From: Candidatus Hodarchaeota archaeon
Lineage (GTDB): Archaea; Asgardarchaeota; Heimdallarchaeia; Hodarchaeales; Hodarchaeaceae
Direction: 5' to 3'
DNA length: 64,000 bases
Assembly (NCBI GenBank): GCA_016840285.1
Contig: JAEOSR010000095.1
Location: forward strand, 6,240-70,239
A program made the position numbers and the translations under genes. The notes under the pieces are model-generated. The model was not told where the DNA came from, searched no databases, and was given only the letters and a program-made list of their open reading frames with translations. Positions 17,993 through 27,402 of this stretch are shown here, one piece after another; positions within the stretch are counted from its first letter, which is position 1; every line of letters starts with the position of its first letter.

Positions 17993-20008
17993 GTGATAGA
18001 GAGTATTTTTTTTATAATTCCTCTATTTTTGACAAAATGCCATTACTTTATTATTATTTTCTTTTTGGAGGTTATTATTATACCTAAACCTGGTAAAGAT
18101 AGAATAGATAAGAAAAATCCTAAAGATCTATCATCAAACACTGACTATCAAGAAAAACTGCTTAGATCAAGCAAGAAGATTCTTTCGTTAAGAGAGGATT
18201 TGAAACAGGATTTTAATAAGGAATTACGAAGAGATCCAGATCCATCTCAAGGGTTACAACTATCATTAAAAGGCTTAGATGAAGCTATTGGTCACATATT
18301 AGAAGAAATTTTTGGAAATAAAGTTTGGACTGATGAGATAGATAAAACAATTGAAAAAGAATTGGCAATATTAGATTTAAAAATTCCTGAGGTGAAGGAG
18401 AAAGTTCTGAAAGCAAATCAATTAGTTTTAAAGGAAAAAATCCTTGATCAAGCAGGAGTAAAATCCATACTAAAGTCAATAAGAGGGATTGGAGTTAATG
18501 CACGGGATGAACAAGCTTTTGATGAGGCAATACAAATTCTTCACGACGTGGAAAAGAAACTATTACCTGCAATTGAGTCTCATCTGTCAGATAAAGACAA
18601 AAAGTCCATCAAAGCATCATTACTAAAAGAATTACACACTACTCTTATGATGAAGGGAAAAATTGACGAAGCAATCCAGGTAATTGACTCTTGTTGTGTA
18701 GAAGAAGATTATGATAGTACAACCTATATTGACTCTCAAATTGAGAAAAGTTACATGTTGACACAAAAAGCAGAATTCAGCCAGGCTGTTAGTCTCCTTA
18801 AAGACACTTTAAAATATGAGACTTCTTTACCTGAAAATGAAAGAAAACTAGAACAATCTGCAGAAATTAAACGAGCACTTGCTATCGCTTATAGAGGACA
18901 GGGTGCATATCAAAAGGCTCTTAGATGGTTTGGGGATGCTCAAAAGGAATTTCATGAAGCGAAAGAGGAGTTAGGTTACTATAACGCTCTCTGGGGAATA
19001 GGTAAATTAAGACATTTAACTGGGGAATGGGATAAAGCTATTCAGATTTGGAGAAAGCTTATAGTTTTTTATGAAAAGCTACCTGATGATAAAGCAATTA
19101 CAAAAAAAACAGGAAAACCTCCTTCCTTAATGCGAATTACTGCTTATACTGAATACGCTCATACCCTTCAACTTTATGGTAAATTTAAAGAAGCTGAGAA
19201 AATCATGGATAAAGCTTTGACTCTCGCTCAAGAATCAAGGCATAAACATGCTGGTTGGCATAACTCACATCTCCATTTATTGTATAGTGATTTACATTAT
19301 CAGCAAGAAGATTTTGAGAAGGCCTCACAAGCGATAGCAGAGGCCAGACGAATCAATGCATCTTTAGAATCTCAACAAAAAGAGACTGTCAATGAGATGA
19401 AAATCATACGTTACGAGATTAATGTTCTATTAGCGTTAGATAAAGCAGAAGAAGCAAAGAAGAAGTTATTGGAACAGTATGATAATTGTAAATCTAATTG
19501 GCAAAAAGCTGCTTATTATCGTTTACTTGGCTTGATTGAGAAGCATGAAATGAATTTCGGGCTGGCTAAAGAAGCATTCAGATCGTCCTTGGAGATAACT
19601 AAAGAGATTGGAGCCTCTTCTTTATCTGATGAATTATTATACATTGAATTACTTATAGAAATGTCAAAAACAGGTAATCAAAAAGCCGCGAGTGAAGCAG
19701 AATCCCTTTTATCTGAACTGGAAACTGAGATTAAAAAGAAGAAGATATCTGCTTTCATATTGGAATGCAGCCTGTTGAGAGCTCACCTAGCTAGAGTCCA
19801 TTCTAATTATGACAAAGCCTATCAGCTATACTCTGAAATCATAAGAGATGCGGACACCTATCACTTATACAGACAGAAAAATAAAGCTTTAGAAGGTATT
19901 TCTTTAATCGAACAGGAAGGACAACAACTACGTGCTACTCGTGCTAAAGAAATGTCCGTTTACCGATATTTGGAAGATGCCAGGAGAATTCTGGAAGAAA
20001 ATTCTTGA
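17993..20008 (+). CDS. Tetratricopeptide-repeat protein
   Basis: This protein of up to 671 residues is dominated by helical TPR-like repeats from about residue 170 to the end. Examples are IKRALAIAYRGQGAYQKALR, YEKLPDDKAI, YTEYAHTLQLYGKFKEAEKI and LLYSDLHYQQEDFEKASQAI. TPR arrays are protein-binding scaffolds. The GTG start at 17993 would add two hydrophobic stretches and has no ribosome site. A strong GGAGG at 18067-18071 lies just before residue 27-30, where the polar protein proper begins (PKPGKDRIDKKNPK), but only TTG, ATT or ATA codons are there. The hydrophobic N-terminus may therefore be spurious and the protein cytoplasmic. The partner is unknown. Confidence 0.85.
   Translation: MIESIFFIIPLFLTKCHYFIIIFFLEVIIIPKPGKDRIDKKNPKDLSSNTDYQEKLLRSSKKILSLREDLKQDFNKELRRDPDPSQGLQLSLKGLDEAIGHILEEIFGNKVWTDEIDKTIEKELAILDLKIPEVKEKVLKANQLVLKEKILDQAGVKSILKSIRGIGVNARDEQAFDEAIQILHDVEKKLLPAIESHLSDKDKKSIKASLLKELHTTLMMKGKIDEAIQVIDSCCVEEDYDSTTYIDSQIEKSYMLTQKAEFSQAVSLLKDTLKYETSLPENERKLEQSAEIKRALAIAYRGQGAYQKALRWFGDAQKEFHEAKEELGYYNALWGIGKLRHLTGEWDKAIQIWRKLIVFYEKLPDDKAITKKTGKPPSLMRITAYTEYAHTLQLYGKFKEAEKIMDKALTLAQESRHKHAGWHNSHLHLLYSDLHYQQEDFEKASQAIAEARRINASLESQQKETVNEMKIIRYEINVLLALDKAEEAKKKLLEQYDNCKSNWQKAAYYRLLGLIEKHEMNFGLAKEAFRSSLEITKEIGASSLSDELLYIELLIEMSKTGNQKAASEAESLLSELETEIKKKKISAFILECSLLRAHLARVHSNYDKAYQLYSEIIRDADTYHLYRQKNKALEGISLIEQEGQQLRATRAKEMSVYRYLEDARRILEENS
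18067..18071 (+). promoter_or_regulatory. Strong Shine-Dalgarno without an ATG/GTG behind it
   Basis: GGAGG sits within the assigned TPR frame. At normal spacing downstream the in-frame codons are ATT (18077) and ATA (18080), followed by the start of the hydrophilic protein. It may mark a non-canonical start codon; TTG at 18065 overlaps the site itself and is unlikely. Confidence 0.4.
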
Positions 20009-20096
20009 ATTCTGATCTTCAGTAAACTAACTGATACCTGGGTAGATGTCCTTATTCGATCTTTATTTGAATCCTTACTGTGAAAGTGGAAACCTT

Positions 20097-21422
20097 CTAC
20101 TTTTCGGGTCTAAAAACTCGCCAAACAAAAAATATCATCCCAAAGATGAAGAAAAAAAGTCCACTAACAATTAAAAAGACTAGTTCAGGGAAAACCTGCA
20201 TAAGATCATGATCAAATAACAGGATATTTCGTATCGCTGTTGTACTCGAATAGAAAGGGAAGAAGTCCCACAATTGTAACGCACGAAGACTCCCAGAAGC
20301 AGTTGGTATTAGATCAGGCATCAAAGGAACTTCTGGTACAGGAAGAAACGCACCTGAAACAAATCCAATTGGGGCAGATAATATCGCTACAACACCTGTT
20401 GCATCCCGTCCATTTGGTACAAATGCGCTTACAAAAAAGCCTAATCCTAAAATTGGAATGATGGTAAGCATTGCTACAATAAAAGCATTAAATGGATTAC
20501 CCTGACCACGGAACCCAAGTAGATAAGCTGTAAGCATCATTATCGCTACTTGTACTCCACCTGTCACAATTTGGGTGAGGGAAACACCTCCCAGCAATTC
20601 AATTGGATGCATACTGGAGATTTTTAGACGATCCAATGTTCTATATTCTCGCTCATCACCAAGAATCCCAGCAATACTGCTGGAGGATAATACTAAACCA
20701 AATGTTAAGAAACCACTGATGAAATAATCAAACTGGGTTAATTCATAACTTATCACATTTTGGAAGTTTGTGTCGAAATTTCCAGCGTCTAGATCGACTT
20801 CATAAAAAAAGGACTTAAAATTTTTTATTGTATCTTCAATTTCTGTTTGTGCTGTCTGAAAAGCTAGATAACTAGGATCTCCTAACAGCTCAATTGTAAT
20901 ATTCACATTCTGGATCTCAGGGTTATCAACTAAAGGTACACCATTAATGATCTCCTCATGAGAATTAATTCCTGATAAAATTCCATATGAAAAGTCATTG
21001 GGAATATTTAAAGCAATTGTAATCGCTCTGGATTGTACAGCGGACTCTGCATCTTTCACTGAGCTAAATGTTGTAATATGGAACGATTTATTGGAAATTA
21101 TTATGGGTGTTTCTCCTTTTAAGCTATTGATATATAGTTGGCCGAAACCAGTAAAGAAGGGATTTAAAGAAGCATTTTCAAACCAATCTTCTGAATAATC
21201 CTCAAAATCATCTTCCCATCCGCCAATAGTGATATTTTCACCATTATCTTGATTTATGATACCTATTGAAAGAGTTGAATCCCCACCTACTATATCTACC
21301 CCTCCAAAGATAAATGCAAAAACAAGCGTGAACCCTATCGGAAATCCAACAATTAAAACCAAACGTGAAGGGCTTCTCAAAGTTTGTTTTATTGTTCGTA
21401 TGAAAGTACTGAAAAAAAGCAT
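20097..21422 (-). CDS. ABC-2 type exporter permease
   Basis: This 441-residue membrane protein has one N-terminal helix (LVLIVGFPIGFTLVFAFIFGG) and a large external loop (about 45-225). Five or more C-terminal helices follow, including FISGFLTFGLVLSSSSIAGIL, VAIMMLTAYLLGF, AMLTIIPILGLGFFVSAF and LVFLIVSGLFFFIFGMIFFV. This is the ABC2_membrane_3 topology. It is the third gene of an operon with a homologous permease (12-base gap) and an ATPase. The complex probably exports a lipid, peptide or drug; the cargo is unknown. Confidence 0.92.
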   Translation of the reverse strand: MLFFSTFIRTIKQTLRSPSRLVLIVGFPIGFTLVFAFIFGGVDIVGGDSTLSIGIINQDNGENITIGGWEDDFEDYSEDWFENASLNPFFTGFGQLYINSLKGETPIIISNKSFHITTFSSVKDAESAVQSRAITIALNIPNDFSYGILSGINSHEEIINGVPLVDNPEIQNVNITIELLGDPSYLAFQTAQTEIEDTIKNFKSFFYEVDLDAGNFDTNFQNVISYELTQFDYFISGFLTFGLVLSSSSIAGILGDEREYRTLDRLKISSMHPIELLGGVSLTQIVTGGVQVAIMMLTAYLLGFRGQGNPFNAFIVAMLTIIPILGLGFFVSAFVPNGRDATGVVAILSAPIGFVSGAFLPVPEVPLMPDLIPTASGSLRALQLWDFFPFYSSTTAIRNILLFDHDLMQVFPELVFLIVSGLFFFIFGMIFFVWRVFRPEK

Positions 21423-21434
21423 GAATAATCACCT

Positions 21435-22805
21435 TTAGTTTGGAATATCTCCCATGAATCGTCTCTTAGTATAGAAAATCATACTAAAAGCTAATAATAC
21501 TAAGCTTGGAATAATAATAAAGAGGATATCAGCCCAGACATCAATAATTGAAAATTCATACAATAATATGGACCTTAATGCATTTACCGCATGAGTAGAT
21601 GGTAAAATATCCCACAATATAAAATCTCTCGGCAAACCTGAAGCTGTTGGGAAAACTTTTGGTAAAATAGTTATAGTTGGCGTTTCCATGAATGCTCCAG
21701 ACATAAATGCTAATGGTGTCATGAGAAATCCAGCTGATTGCCCAGCTGTATCTGATGATTCGAAAACTCCAGCCAAAAGAAATCCAAACGCTGTTGTGAA
21801 CAAAGTTGTAAATAATAATACAATCATTGCTTCAATAATATTACCTGCAGGGTTAAAACCCAAAGCCACTATCGCAAAAACCATTAGAATACTCAATTGA
21901 ATAACAGAGATTAAGAATGCATAGAGTGTTACTCCTGCAATATATTCGTAAGGTTTAATCAAAGATAATCGTACTCTAGCAATAGTTTTTGTCTCAGAAA
22001 ATTCCCCAACTAAGAAGGCTGCTAACATGCCTGCCTGGGTTAATGCAGCAAAGACTAAAATACCAGGGAAAATCATATCAAAGAGACTATAGTTTTTTAC
22101 AGTAATAGGTTCGAGATTAAATTCAAGATTTCCCCCTGAATAATTTAGAGCTTTGATTTCTTCATTAAAAATGGTAAAGATATTATCAAGAATAATTTTA
22201 GCTACTTGATATCGTGAATAACCTTCATCACCAATGACATTGATCTCACTATTTTCATCAATGGGAAATGGAGGACCAGTATAGGACCAAGGGGGAAAAC
22301 TCAAATTGTGGATGTATATGTTATTTTGAAAATAGAATGCACTATTAAATGCTGATAATGTAGTATTCGAGTAATTTTCTGGAAAAATAATCAAAGCATC
22401 TAATTGGCGATCCTCTACAGCCTTTTGTCCTATTTCCTGATCATCATACTCCAGAACAATAAAAATTCGTCTTTCCGATTTTCCTTCGCTAGTTTGATAA
22501 TTTGATGTGTTTAAAATATTTATAAAGTCAGTTGCAAATCCATAATTAATAGTTGATTCATTAAAAGGTAGATTACTTAACAAAGCGGAATCACTGCTAA
22601 GATAATTGGCTAACTCATCTCCTATACCATCATCATTGTTGATAATGCCTATTGTGTAAGTCTCAGCCTCACCTAATCCCGATGCACCAAAAGCAAAAGC
22701 AAACATGAATCCCATGAAAGCAGGCATTCCTAAGAGTACTGCGATAGTAATCTTAAGTCTAAGTACTTCTCTTAGAAAACGTATTGCAATATCAAGTATG
22801 AGCAT
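21435..22805 (-). CDS. ABC-2 type exporter permease
   Basis: This 456-residue paralogue of its downstream neighbour has the same design. There is an N-terminal helix (ITIAVLLGMPAFMGFMFAFAFG), an external domain of about 190 residues with YTIGIINNDDGIGDEL (cf. LSIGIINQDNGENITI in the partner), and a C-terminal six-helix core with LLFTTLFTTAFGFLLAGVF and IPSLVLLAFSMIFYTKRR. The two permeases probably form a heterodimer with the ATPase encoded 16 bases upstream. The cargo is unknown. Confidence 0.92.
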   Translation of the reverse strand: MLILDIAIRFLREVLRLKITIAVLLGMPAFMGFMFAFAFGASGLGEAETYTIGIINNDDGIGDELANYLSSDSALLSNLPFNESTINYGFATDFINILNTSNYQTSEGKSERRIFIVLEYDDQEIGQKAVEDRQLDALIIFPENYSNTTLSAFNSAFYFQNNIYIHNLSFPPWSYTGPPFPIDENSEINVIGDEGYSRYQVAKIILDNIFTIFNEEIKALNYSGGNLEFNLEPITVKNYSLFDMIFPGILVFAALTQAGMLAAFLVGEFSETKTIARVRLSLIKPYEYIAGVTLYAFLISVIQLSILMVFAIVALGFNPAGNIIEAMIVLLFTTLFTTAFGFLLAGVFESSDTAGQSAGFLMTPLAFMSGAFMETPTITILPKVFPTASGLPRDFILWDILPSTHAVNALRSILLYEFSIIDVWADILFIIIPSLVLLAFSMIFYTKRRFMGDIPN

Positions 22806-22821
22806 GAAAAACCCGTCTTTT

Positions 22822-23826
22822 TTAATTTCGAAGAGCTCGGCCAGTTAGGCTGATGAATACATCTTCAAGTGTAGTATTTCTAATAGCCATGTTTTCTACC
22901 ACAGCTCCACGCTCTTCTATTCGATTCAGTATCTGCGCTAGATTTGGGATCACATTCAAAGCTCTCAGAACAACCCGTTTTTCAGAAACATAAGCATCTT
23001 CGACCGTTAACCCTTTTGTCGTGGTAAATCCATTTAAAAGATCAACCATCTGTTCTAAATGCTCTTTTGAATCATCAGCTAGATCTAATTCAACCAGATC
23101 TCCTTGTCCGATAGAAGCTTTCAATTTTTTAGGAGTATTTAAAACTAGAATCTCACCGTGATCAATGATGGCTACTCGATCAGATAACCGATCTGCTTCT
23201 TCCATAAAATGAGTTGTTAAAATGACTGTCTTTCCTTCTTTGGGTAAGTTTTGAATGAATTCCCATACTACAACTCGTGATTGCGGATCTAAGCCAGGTG
23301 TAGGTTCATCACACAGAACAAGTATAGGGTCATGAACTAATCCCATTATTAAGTTTGCTCTTCTTTTCAGTCCCCCTGATAGGTTTTTAACATAAGCTTT
23401 TCGTTTATCGTCCAACCCCATCTTATTAATTAAGCTATTAATTCTATCCTCTGCTATTTCTTTTGGAATGCGATATGCTTTAGCCATAAACCATAAATTC
23501 TCTTCAACTGTTAGTTCTTCGTAAAGACTTATTTCTTGGGGAATTATCCCAAATAATTTTTTTAGGTCCTTCTGATATTTCCTGTCTTTTGGATTCTTAC
23601 CAAAGATCGTGACTGTTCCCTCATCTGGTAATAGAAGGCCTACCATCATTCGGAGGCTTGTGGTCTTTCCAGCACCATTTGGACCTAAAAATCCAAAGAT
23701 CTCTCCTTTATTGACTGAGAGTGATATACTTTTCACAGCTTCTACTTCTTGTTCTCCTTTCCCAAAAGTTTTCTTCAAACCCTTGACTTCTATGGCATTA
23801 TCAGCCATCTCTGATAAAGACTGCAA
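22822..23826 (-). CDS. ABC exporter ATP-binding protein
   Basis: This 334-residue ATPase is the first gene of the exporter operon. Walker A is GPNGAGKTT (about residue 50), the signature is LSGGLKRRANL and Walker B is PILVLCDEPTPGLDP, followed by the H-loop LTTHFMEEADRL. A C-terminal extension of about 90 residues (from LNTPKKLKASIG) is typical of drug/lipid-exporter ATPases of the DUF4162 kind. The start is a TTG with GAGG about eight bases upstream; ATG six codons later is the alternative. It energises the two permeases downstream. Confidence 0.95.
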   Translation of the reverse strand: MQSLSEMADNAIEVKGLKKTFGKGEQEVEAVKSISLSVNKGEIFGFLGPNGAGKTTSLRMMVGLLLPDEGTVTIFGKNPKDRKYQKDLKKLFGIIPQEISLYEELTVEENLWFMAKAYRIPKEIAEDRINSLINKMGLDDKRKAYVKNLSGGLKRRANLIMGLVHDPILVLCDEPTPGLDPQSRVVVWEFIQNLPKEGKTVILTTHFMEEADRLSDRVAIIDHGEILVLNTPKKLKASIGQGDLVELDLADDSKEHLEQMVDLLNGFTTTKGLTVEDAYVSEKRVVLRALNVIPNLAQILNRIEERGAVVENMAIRNTTLEDVFISLTGRALRN

Positions 23827-24000
23827 ACTATTAACCTCTTAGTTTCATTACAACCCTTTTCAAGCTATCGATAGAATGGAACATTTCTCATTTTTCTAAG
23901 TTAATAAGTTTTATTTCGGTTTATTTTTAGAAAATGATATATTTTTACTTCGAGTAATAAAGATAAATATTGATCTTGGAACAGTGATTAAAGCTTCTCA

Positions 24001-24447
24001 TTAAAAGCCAGTTTTCATTGGTGTACTTTGTCTTGGAGGAGCTGGGACTATGATGTAATTTTCTAATAATCCGTATTGTAATAAAAGAGTATCTAAATCT
24101 TTTGAAAATGAATTGAATGGTTCTCGTGTGAGAATGTTATGATTTAGAAAACTCTGATATCGAGAAGTGAAATGCTCTAGGATACATTGAAAGACAAATT
24201 TGAGTTTTTTTCGGGGAATATTCGGGATTGTTACAATTGTAACTAAAATGTCTCCTTTTAATTCATAATAAATATTACGTTTTTCCATTTTTACTTCTGT
24301 GATCACATCGTTTGTGATTTCACGTGCAAAACTGATCATTGCTTTGATGTATCCACTAAATAAATCCTTATTAACAGGATCTTGGGAATATACTTTTTCA
24401 AATAGACAAATCCCCGATTCATGAATTATATAAACACTTTTTATCAA
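24001..24447 (-). CDS. Longin-like domain protein
   Basis: This 148-residue protein shows the longin pattern throughout: the opening strand and turn IKSVYIIHESGICLFEKVYS, the helix LFSGYIKAMISFAREI, the strands VKMEKRNIYYELKGDILVTIV and the long helix KLKFVFQCILEHFTSRYQSFL. A short proline-rich tail follows. Longin folds form SNAREs, adaptin sigma/mu N-termini and GTPase-regulating complexes in eukaryotes, and stand-alone copies are common in Asgard archaea. The gene is monocistronic, upstream of the exporter operon on the same strand (174-base gap). A binding partner such as a small GTPase is not in the window. Confidence 0.65.
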   Translation of the reverse strand: MIKSVYIIHESGICLFEKVYSQDPVNKDLFSGYIKAMISFAREITNDVITEVKMEKRNIYYELKGDILVTIVTIPNIPRKKLKFVFQCILEHFTSRYQSFLNHNILTREPFNSFSKDLDTLLLQYGLLENYIIVPAPPRQSTPMKTGF

Positions 24448-24745
24448 TTCTATACCCTTATTGATTGCACTTATTACACAATTATGTATAAGTATTATGT
24501 ATTAAAATACCTAAGATAGAGGTATATGTTTGAAGCCTTAGTGAAACATACAACAGAACCATGTTAGGATCAGTTTTTATATATCTCATATTCTTTTTAA
24601 ATAGTTAGACTTTCGTTTTAGAAAAATCTTTCTTCCCCCTACGATTTATAATAGCAAAAAAAACTTGAAATTCAAGAATAATTATTAAATTGCATTTTTA
24701 TAGGAGTTTTTAAGGCCAAGAATTTTTTCAACAAAAACGATAGTA

Positions 24746-25864
24746 ATGTCTAAAACCAGTATTCTTTTAATTAGTTCATGCTTAATTCCATTAATCATCG
24801 GTATTGGATCCTTTAATCCCCATCAAGCTCTAATTCAGAACACTCACGATGTTAATATCCTTACTTTGATAGCTGATGGGATTGGTAATACTTATTTTAC
24901 TGTTAAAGATCAATTTGAAGAATGGGGATGGAATGTTACAACTGCGGGATTAACAAACAATCATACAGGATGCCCGAATAAGGATCCCATTGTTATACCT
25001 TCAGATATTTTAATTTCTGAGATTGATAATATTTCTCAATATGATTGTGTCTTCATTGCTAGTGGTGCCCAACATCACATCCTTAGAGATGACCAATCGG
25101 TGTTAGATTTCATTAATACTTCATATAATGAAGGGTTAGTAATATCTACGCTCTGCGTGAGTACTGTTATATTAGCTGATGCAGACATCATTAATGGAAT
25201 AAAAGTTGTCGGAGCTCCTCTCTATTACAATGATATTGTAGAAGCAGGGGGGATTTTTGAGTTACAAGCTGAGGTTGTTTCTGATGGGCGTATCATTACT
25301 GGTGGAAGGGGTGGTGGTCCCACTGGAGGAGGTGATCTTGCTGCGCCTACCTCTGAATTATGCGTTGCTATCGCTAAAGAATTATTGGGATACTCCTATG
25401 TTCTCAATACTTCTCTTACACCTGTATCTGGAGTTTTTAAAACAATTTTTATGATCAGTGTTGAAACAACAAATTTAACCAATTTACCGCTTAATATGAA
25501 CTCTTCTGGGATTAGCCAAGTAAGTGTTGATATCTATCGAATACATGAAAATTTGACCTTAGTAGAAGAAGTTGAACTTATCTCCTCTAATAATATCTAT
25601 CTTGGGAATTTCACAGATATGGAAATTGGTGAATACATCATCATCATCGAAGTCATTAACGAGGATGAATGTATTGAGGTCGTAAGAAATGCAGCAGGCT
25701 TTTCAATTGAATCAATAGTACCAACAACTACTAGTCAAAATATTAGCTTAAGTTCTCAAACAAATTCTAGTAAGTCTACCACAGGATTGACTTTTTTAAG
25801 TTGCCTCGGAATAATATTCTATTCAACTATCCACTTTAAGAAAAAAGATAGAAAATCAGAATGA
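24746..25864 (+). CDS. Secreted, tail-anchored DJ-1/PfpI-like protein
   Basis: This 372-residue protein has a signal peptide (TSILLISSCLIPLIIGIGSF). Residues about 35-215 form a DJ-1/PfpI domain with the nucleophile-elbow cysteine in ISTLCVSTVILADADIING and a glycine-rich loop GGRGGGPTGGG. Residues about 220-325 look like an all-beta, Ig-like domain (TIFMISVETTNLTNLPL, then GNFTDMEIGEYIIIIEV). A Ser/Thr stalk, a hydrophobic helix (LTFLSCLGIIFYSTI) and a basic tail KKKDRK end it. DJ-1 proteins are usually cytoplasmic amidotransferase-fold hydrolases or chaperones, so the exported form is unusual. The function is unknown. Confidence 0.8.
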   Translation: MSKTSILLISSCLIPLIIGIGSFNPHQALIQNTHDVNILTLIADGIGNTYFTVKDQFEEWGWNVTTAGLTNNHTGCPNKDPIVIPSDILISEIDNISQYDCVFIASGAQHHILRDDQSVLDFINTSYNEGLVISTLCVSTVILADADIINGIKVVGAPLYYNDIVEAGGIFELQAEVVSDGRIITGGRGGGPTGGGDLAAPTSELCVAIAKELLGYSYVLNTSLTPVSGVFKTIFMISVETTNLTNLPLNMNSSGISQVSVDIYRIHENLTLVEEVELISSNNIYLGNFTDMEIGEYIIIIEVINEDECIEVVRNAAGFSIESIVPTTTSQNISLSSQTNSSKSTTGLTFLSCLGIIFYSTIHFKKKDRKSE

Positions 25865-25962
25865 ATATATCAATAGAATTGGCTATGATTAAGGTTCATA
25901 GGCATCTCATTACATGCATCTACCTCTAGATTTTTAAATAACAAGAGGAAAAGCTGTTCCTT

Positions 25963-27402
25963 ATGAAAATCAGAATATTGTTACTTATTACTTTATTGTT
26001 CATTATTAAATTCCACCCATCATATGGATTTAAACAGAGCGATGAGACATCTATTTCTAGCTTCTCAAAAAATATTCTTCTTTCGACAAGCGATACTCCG
26101 TATCCACATCATGTTGAACCCACACTAGCTATTGGTGAGAATGATGTGATTTTTGCAGGATGGAAAAATGCTTTTAGTCATAATGGGCCTGGTGTGCGGG
26201 TTAGCTTTTCAAGATCTACTAATTATGGTAAAAGTTGGTCAAAGTCATTTGATATGCCTATGTTTGAAGGTTTAAATACTGGACAATCAGATCCATGGTT
26301 AGTATGGCACAATCAGTTTTTATATTATGCTTACCTAGAATATTCTATCAATACTGATCAGTTGTCGCAAATAACTGTTGCAAAAAGTATTGATTTCGGC
26401 GATACCTGGACTCCAGTTACAGCCTCAGATGGAAATGGTTTCGCAGATAAAGAAACAATGACCGTTAGCAGTGACGGAACTGTTTATGTGGCATATGATG
26501 ATCTTGTCTATAATGCGAATATCACCTCTGTTCGTTTAACTCGTTCAACGGATAATGGGGATAGTTTCAGTGAGGTTGGAGTAATTGCAGACTCAACAAC
26601 ACATCCTGAGGATCATCTGGGTCCTTATGTGATTACAGATGGACATAACGATGTTTATGTTGCTTGGGTTTGGTTTTCAAATAATGAATGGGGCGATGTT
26701 TACCTCTCTGCATCCCAAGATCAAGGGGAAACCTTTTCGGATGAAATTGACATCAATCCTTTTAGTGAAAATGCTACATTCGAGACATCTCCAGATCAAA
26801 GGGCATCACGTGCTACTTTACCAGTCGTCCGATTTGACCAGAATGATCGATTATATGTATTATGGGCGGATAGACACATCGAAGGTGGGGAATGGGATAT
26901 ATTCATACGTTATTCTGAAGATTATGGTTTAAATTGGAGTGATCGTTTTCAAGTAAATCCTAAATGGGCAGGAAATCAATGGCAACCTGAAATGGATATT
27001 GACTCTAAAGGTCGGTGCCATATAGTCTGGTATGATGAACATAAAGATACATATGGGCCTTATTATCGCACCATCACTTTCCCAGAAGAAGAAGGAGAAG
27101 AAAATGTCTATAGTAGTCCAGTAGCGATCGCAAGCGCTAATACATCGAGCAGTTTTACGAGACCAGGGGATTATTTCACCATAAAAGTTGACTCAAAAGA
27201 CATTCCACACGTTGTATGGAGTGATGGCCGAGACAATGAAATGGATATTTATTATAGTCATGGGATATTAGAAACAGCGTCAAATTCAACCACTATTAGC
27301 ACTTCAGATCCAGCTTCTACCAATTTTTCTGGGATTCTTGTTCTAATCGTCCTAATTGGAATAAACACAATAAGAAAAAGAACTGTCAAGAAAAAGTTGT
27401 AA
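25963..27402 (+). CDS. Surface BNR/Asp-box (sialidase-like) propeller protein
   Basis: This 479-residue protein has a signal peptide (ILLLITLLFIIKFHPSYG) and a beta-propeller with at least five Asp-box repeats: STNYGKSWS, SIDFGDTWT, STDNGDSFS, SQDQGETFS and SEDYGLNWS. A Ser/Thr stalk, a hydrophobic helix (GILVLIVLIGI) and a basic tail (RKRTVKKKL) follow. Asp-box propellers occur in sialidases, but also in many non-enzymatic surface proteins, and I do not see the arginine triad clearly. It follows the DJ-1-like surface protein by about 100 bases, perhaps co-expressed. Its stop abuts the convergent neighbour with no gap. Confidence 0.82.
   Translation: MKIRILLLITLLFIIKFHPSYGFKQSDETSISSFSKNILLSTSDTPYPHHVEPTLAIGENDVIFAGWKNAFSHNGPGVRVSFSRSTNYGKSWSKSFDMPMFEGLNTGQSDPWLVWHNQFLYYAYLEYSINTDQLSQITVAKSIDFGDTWTPVTASDGNGFADKETMTVSSDGTVYVAYDDLVYNANITSVRLTRSTDNGDSFSEVGVIADSTTHPEDHLGPYVITDGHNDVYVAWVWFSNNEWGDVYLSASQDQGETFSDEIDINPFSENATFETSPDQRASRATLPVVRFDQNDRLYVLWADRHIEGGEWDIFIRYSEDYGLNWSDRFQVNPKWAGNQWQPEMDIDSKGRCHIVWYDEHKDTYGPYYRTITFPEEEGEENVYSSPVAIASANTSSSFTRPGDYFTIKVDSKDIPHVVWSDGRDNEMDIYYSHGILETASNSTTISTSDPASTNFSGILVLIVLIGINTIRKRTVKKKL

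Noticed and set aside
25963..27402. True sialidase
   Set aside because: Asp-boxes are clear, but the arginine triad, nucleophile tyrosine and other sialidase residues were not identified, so only a sialidase-like propeller is claimed.
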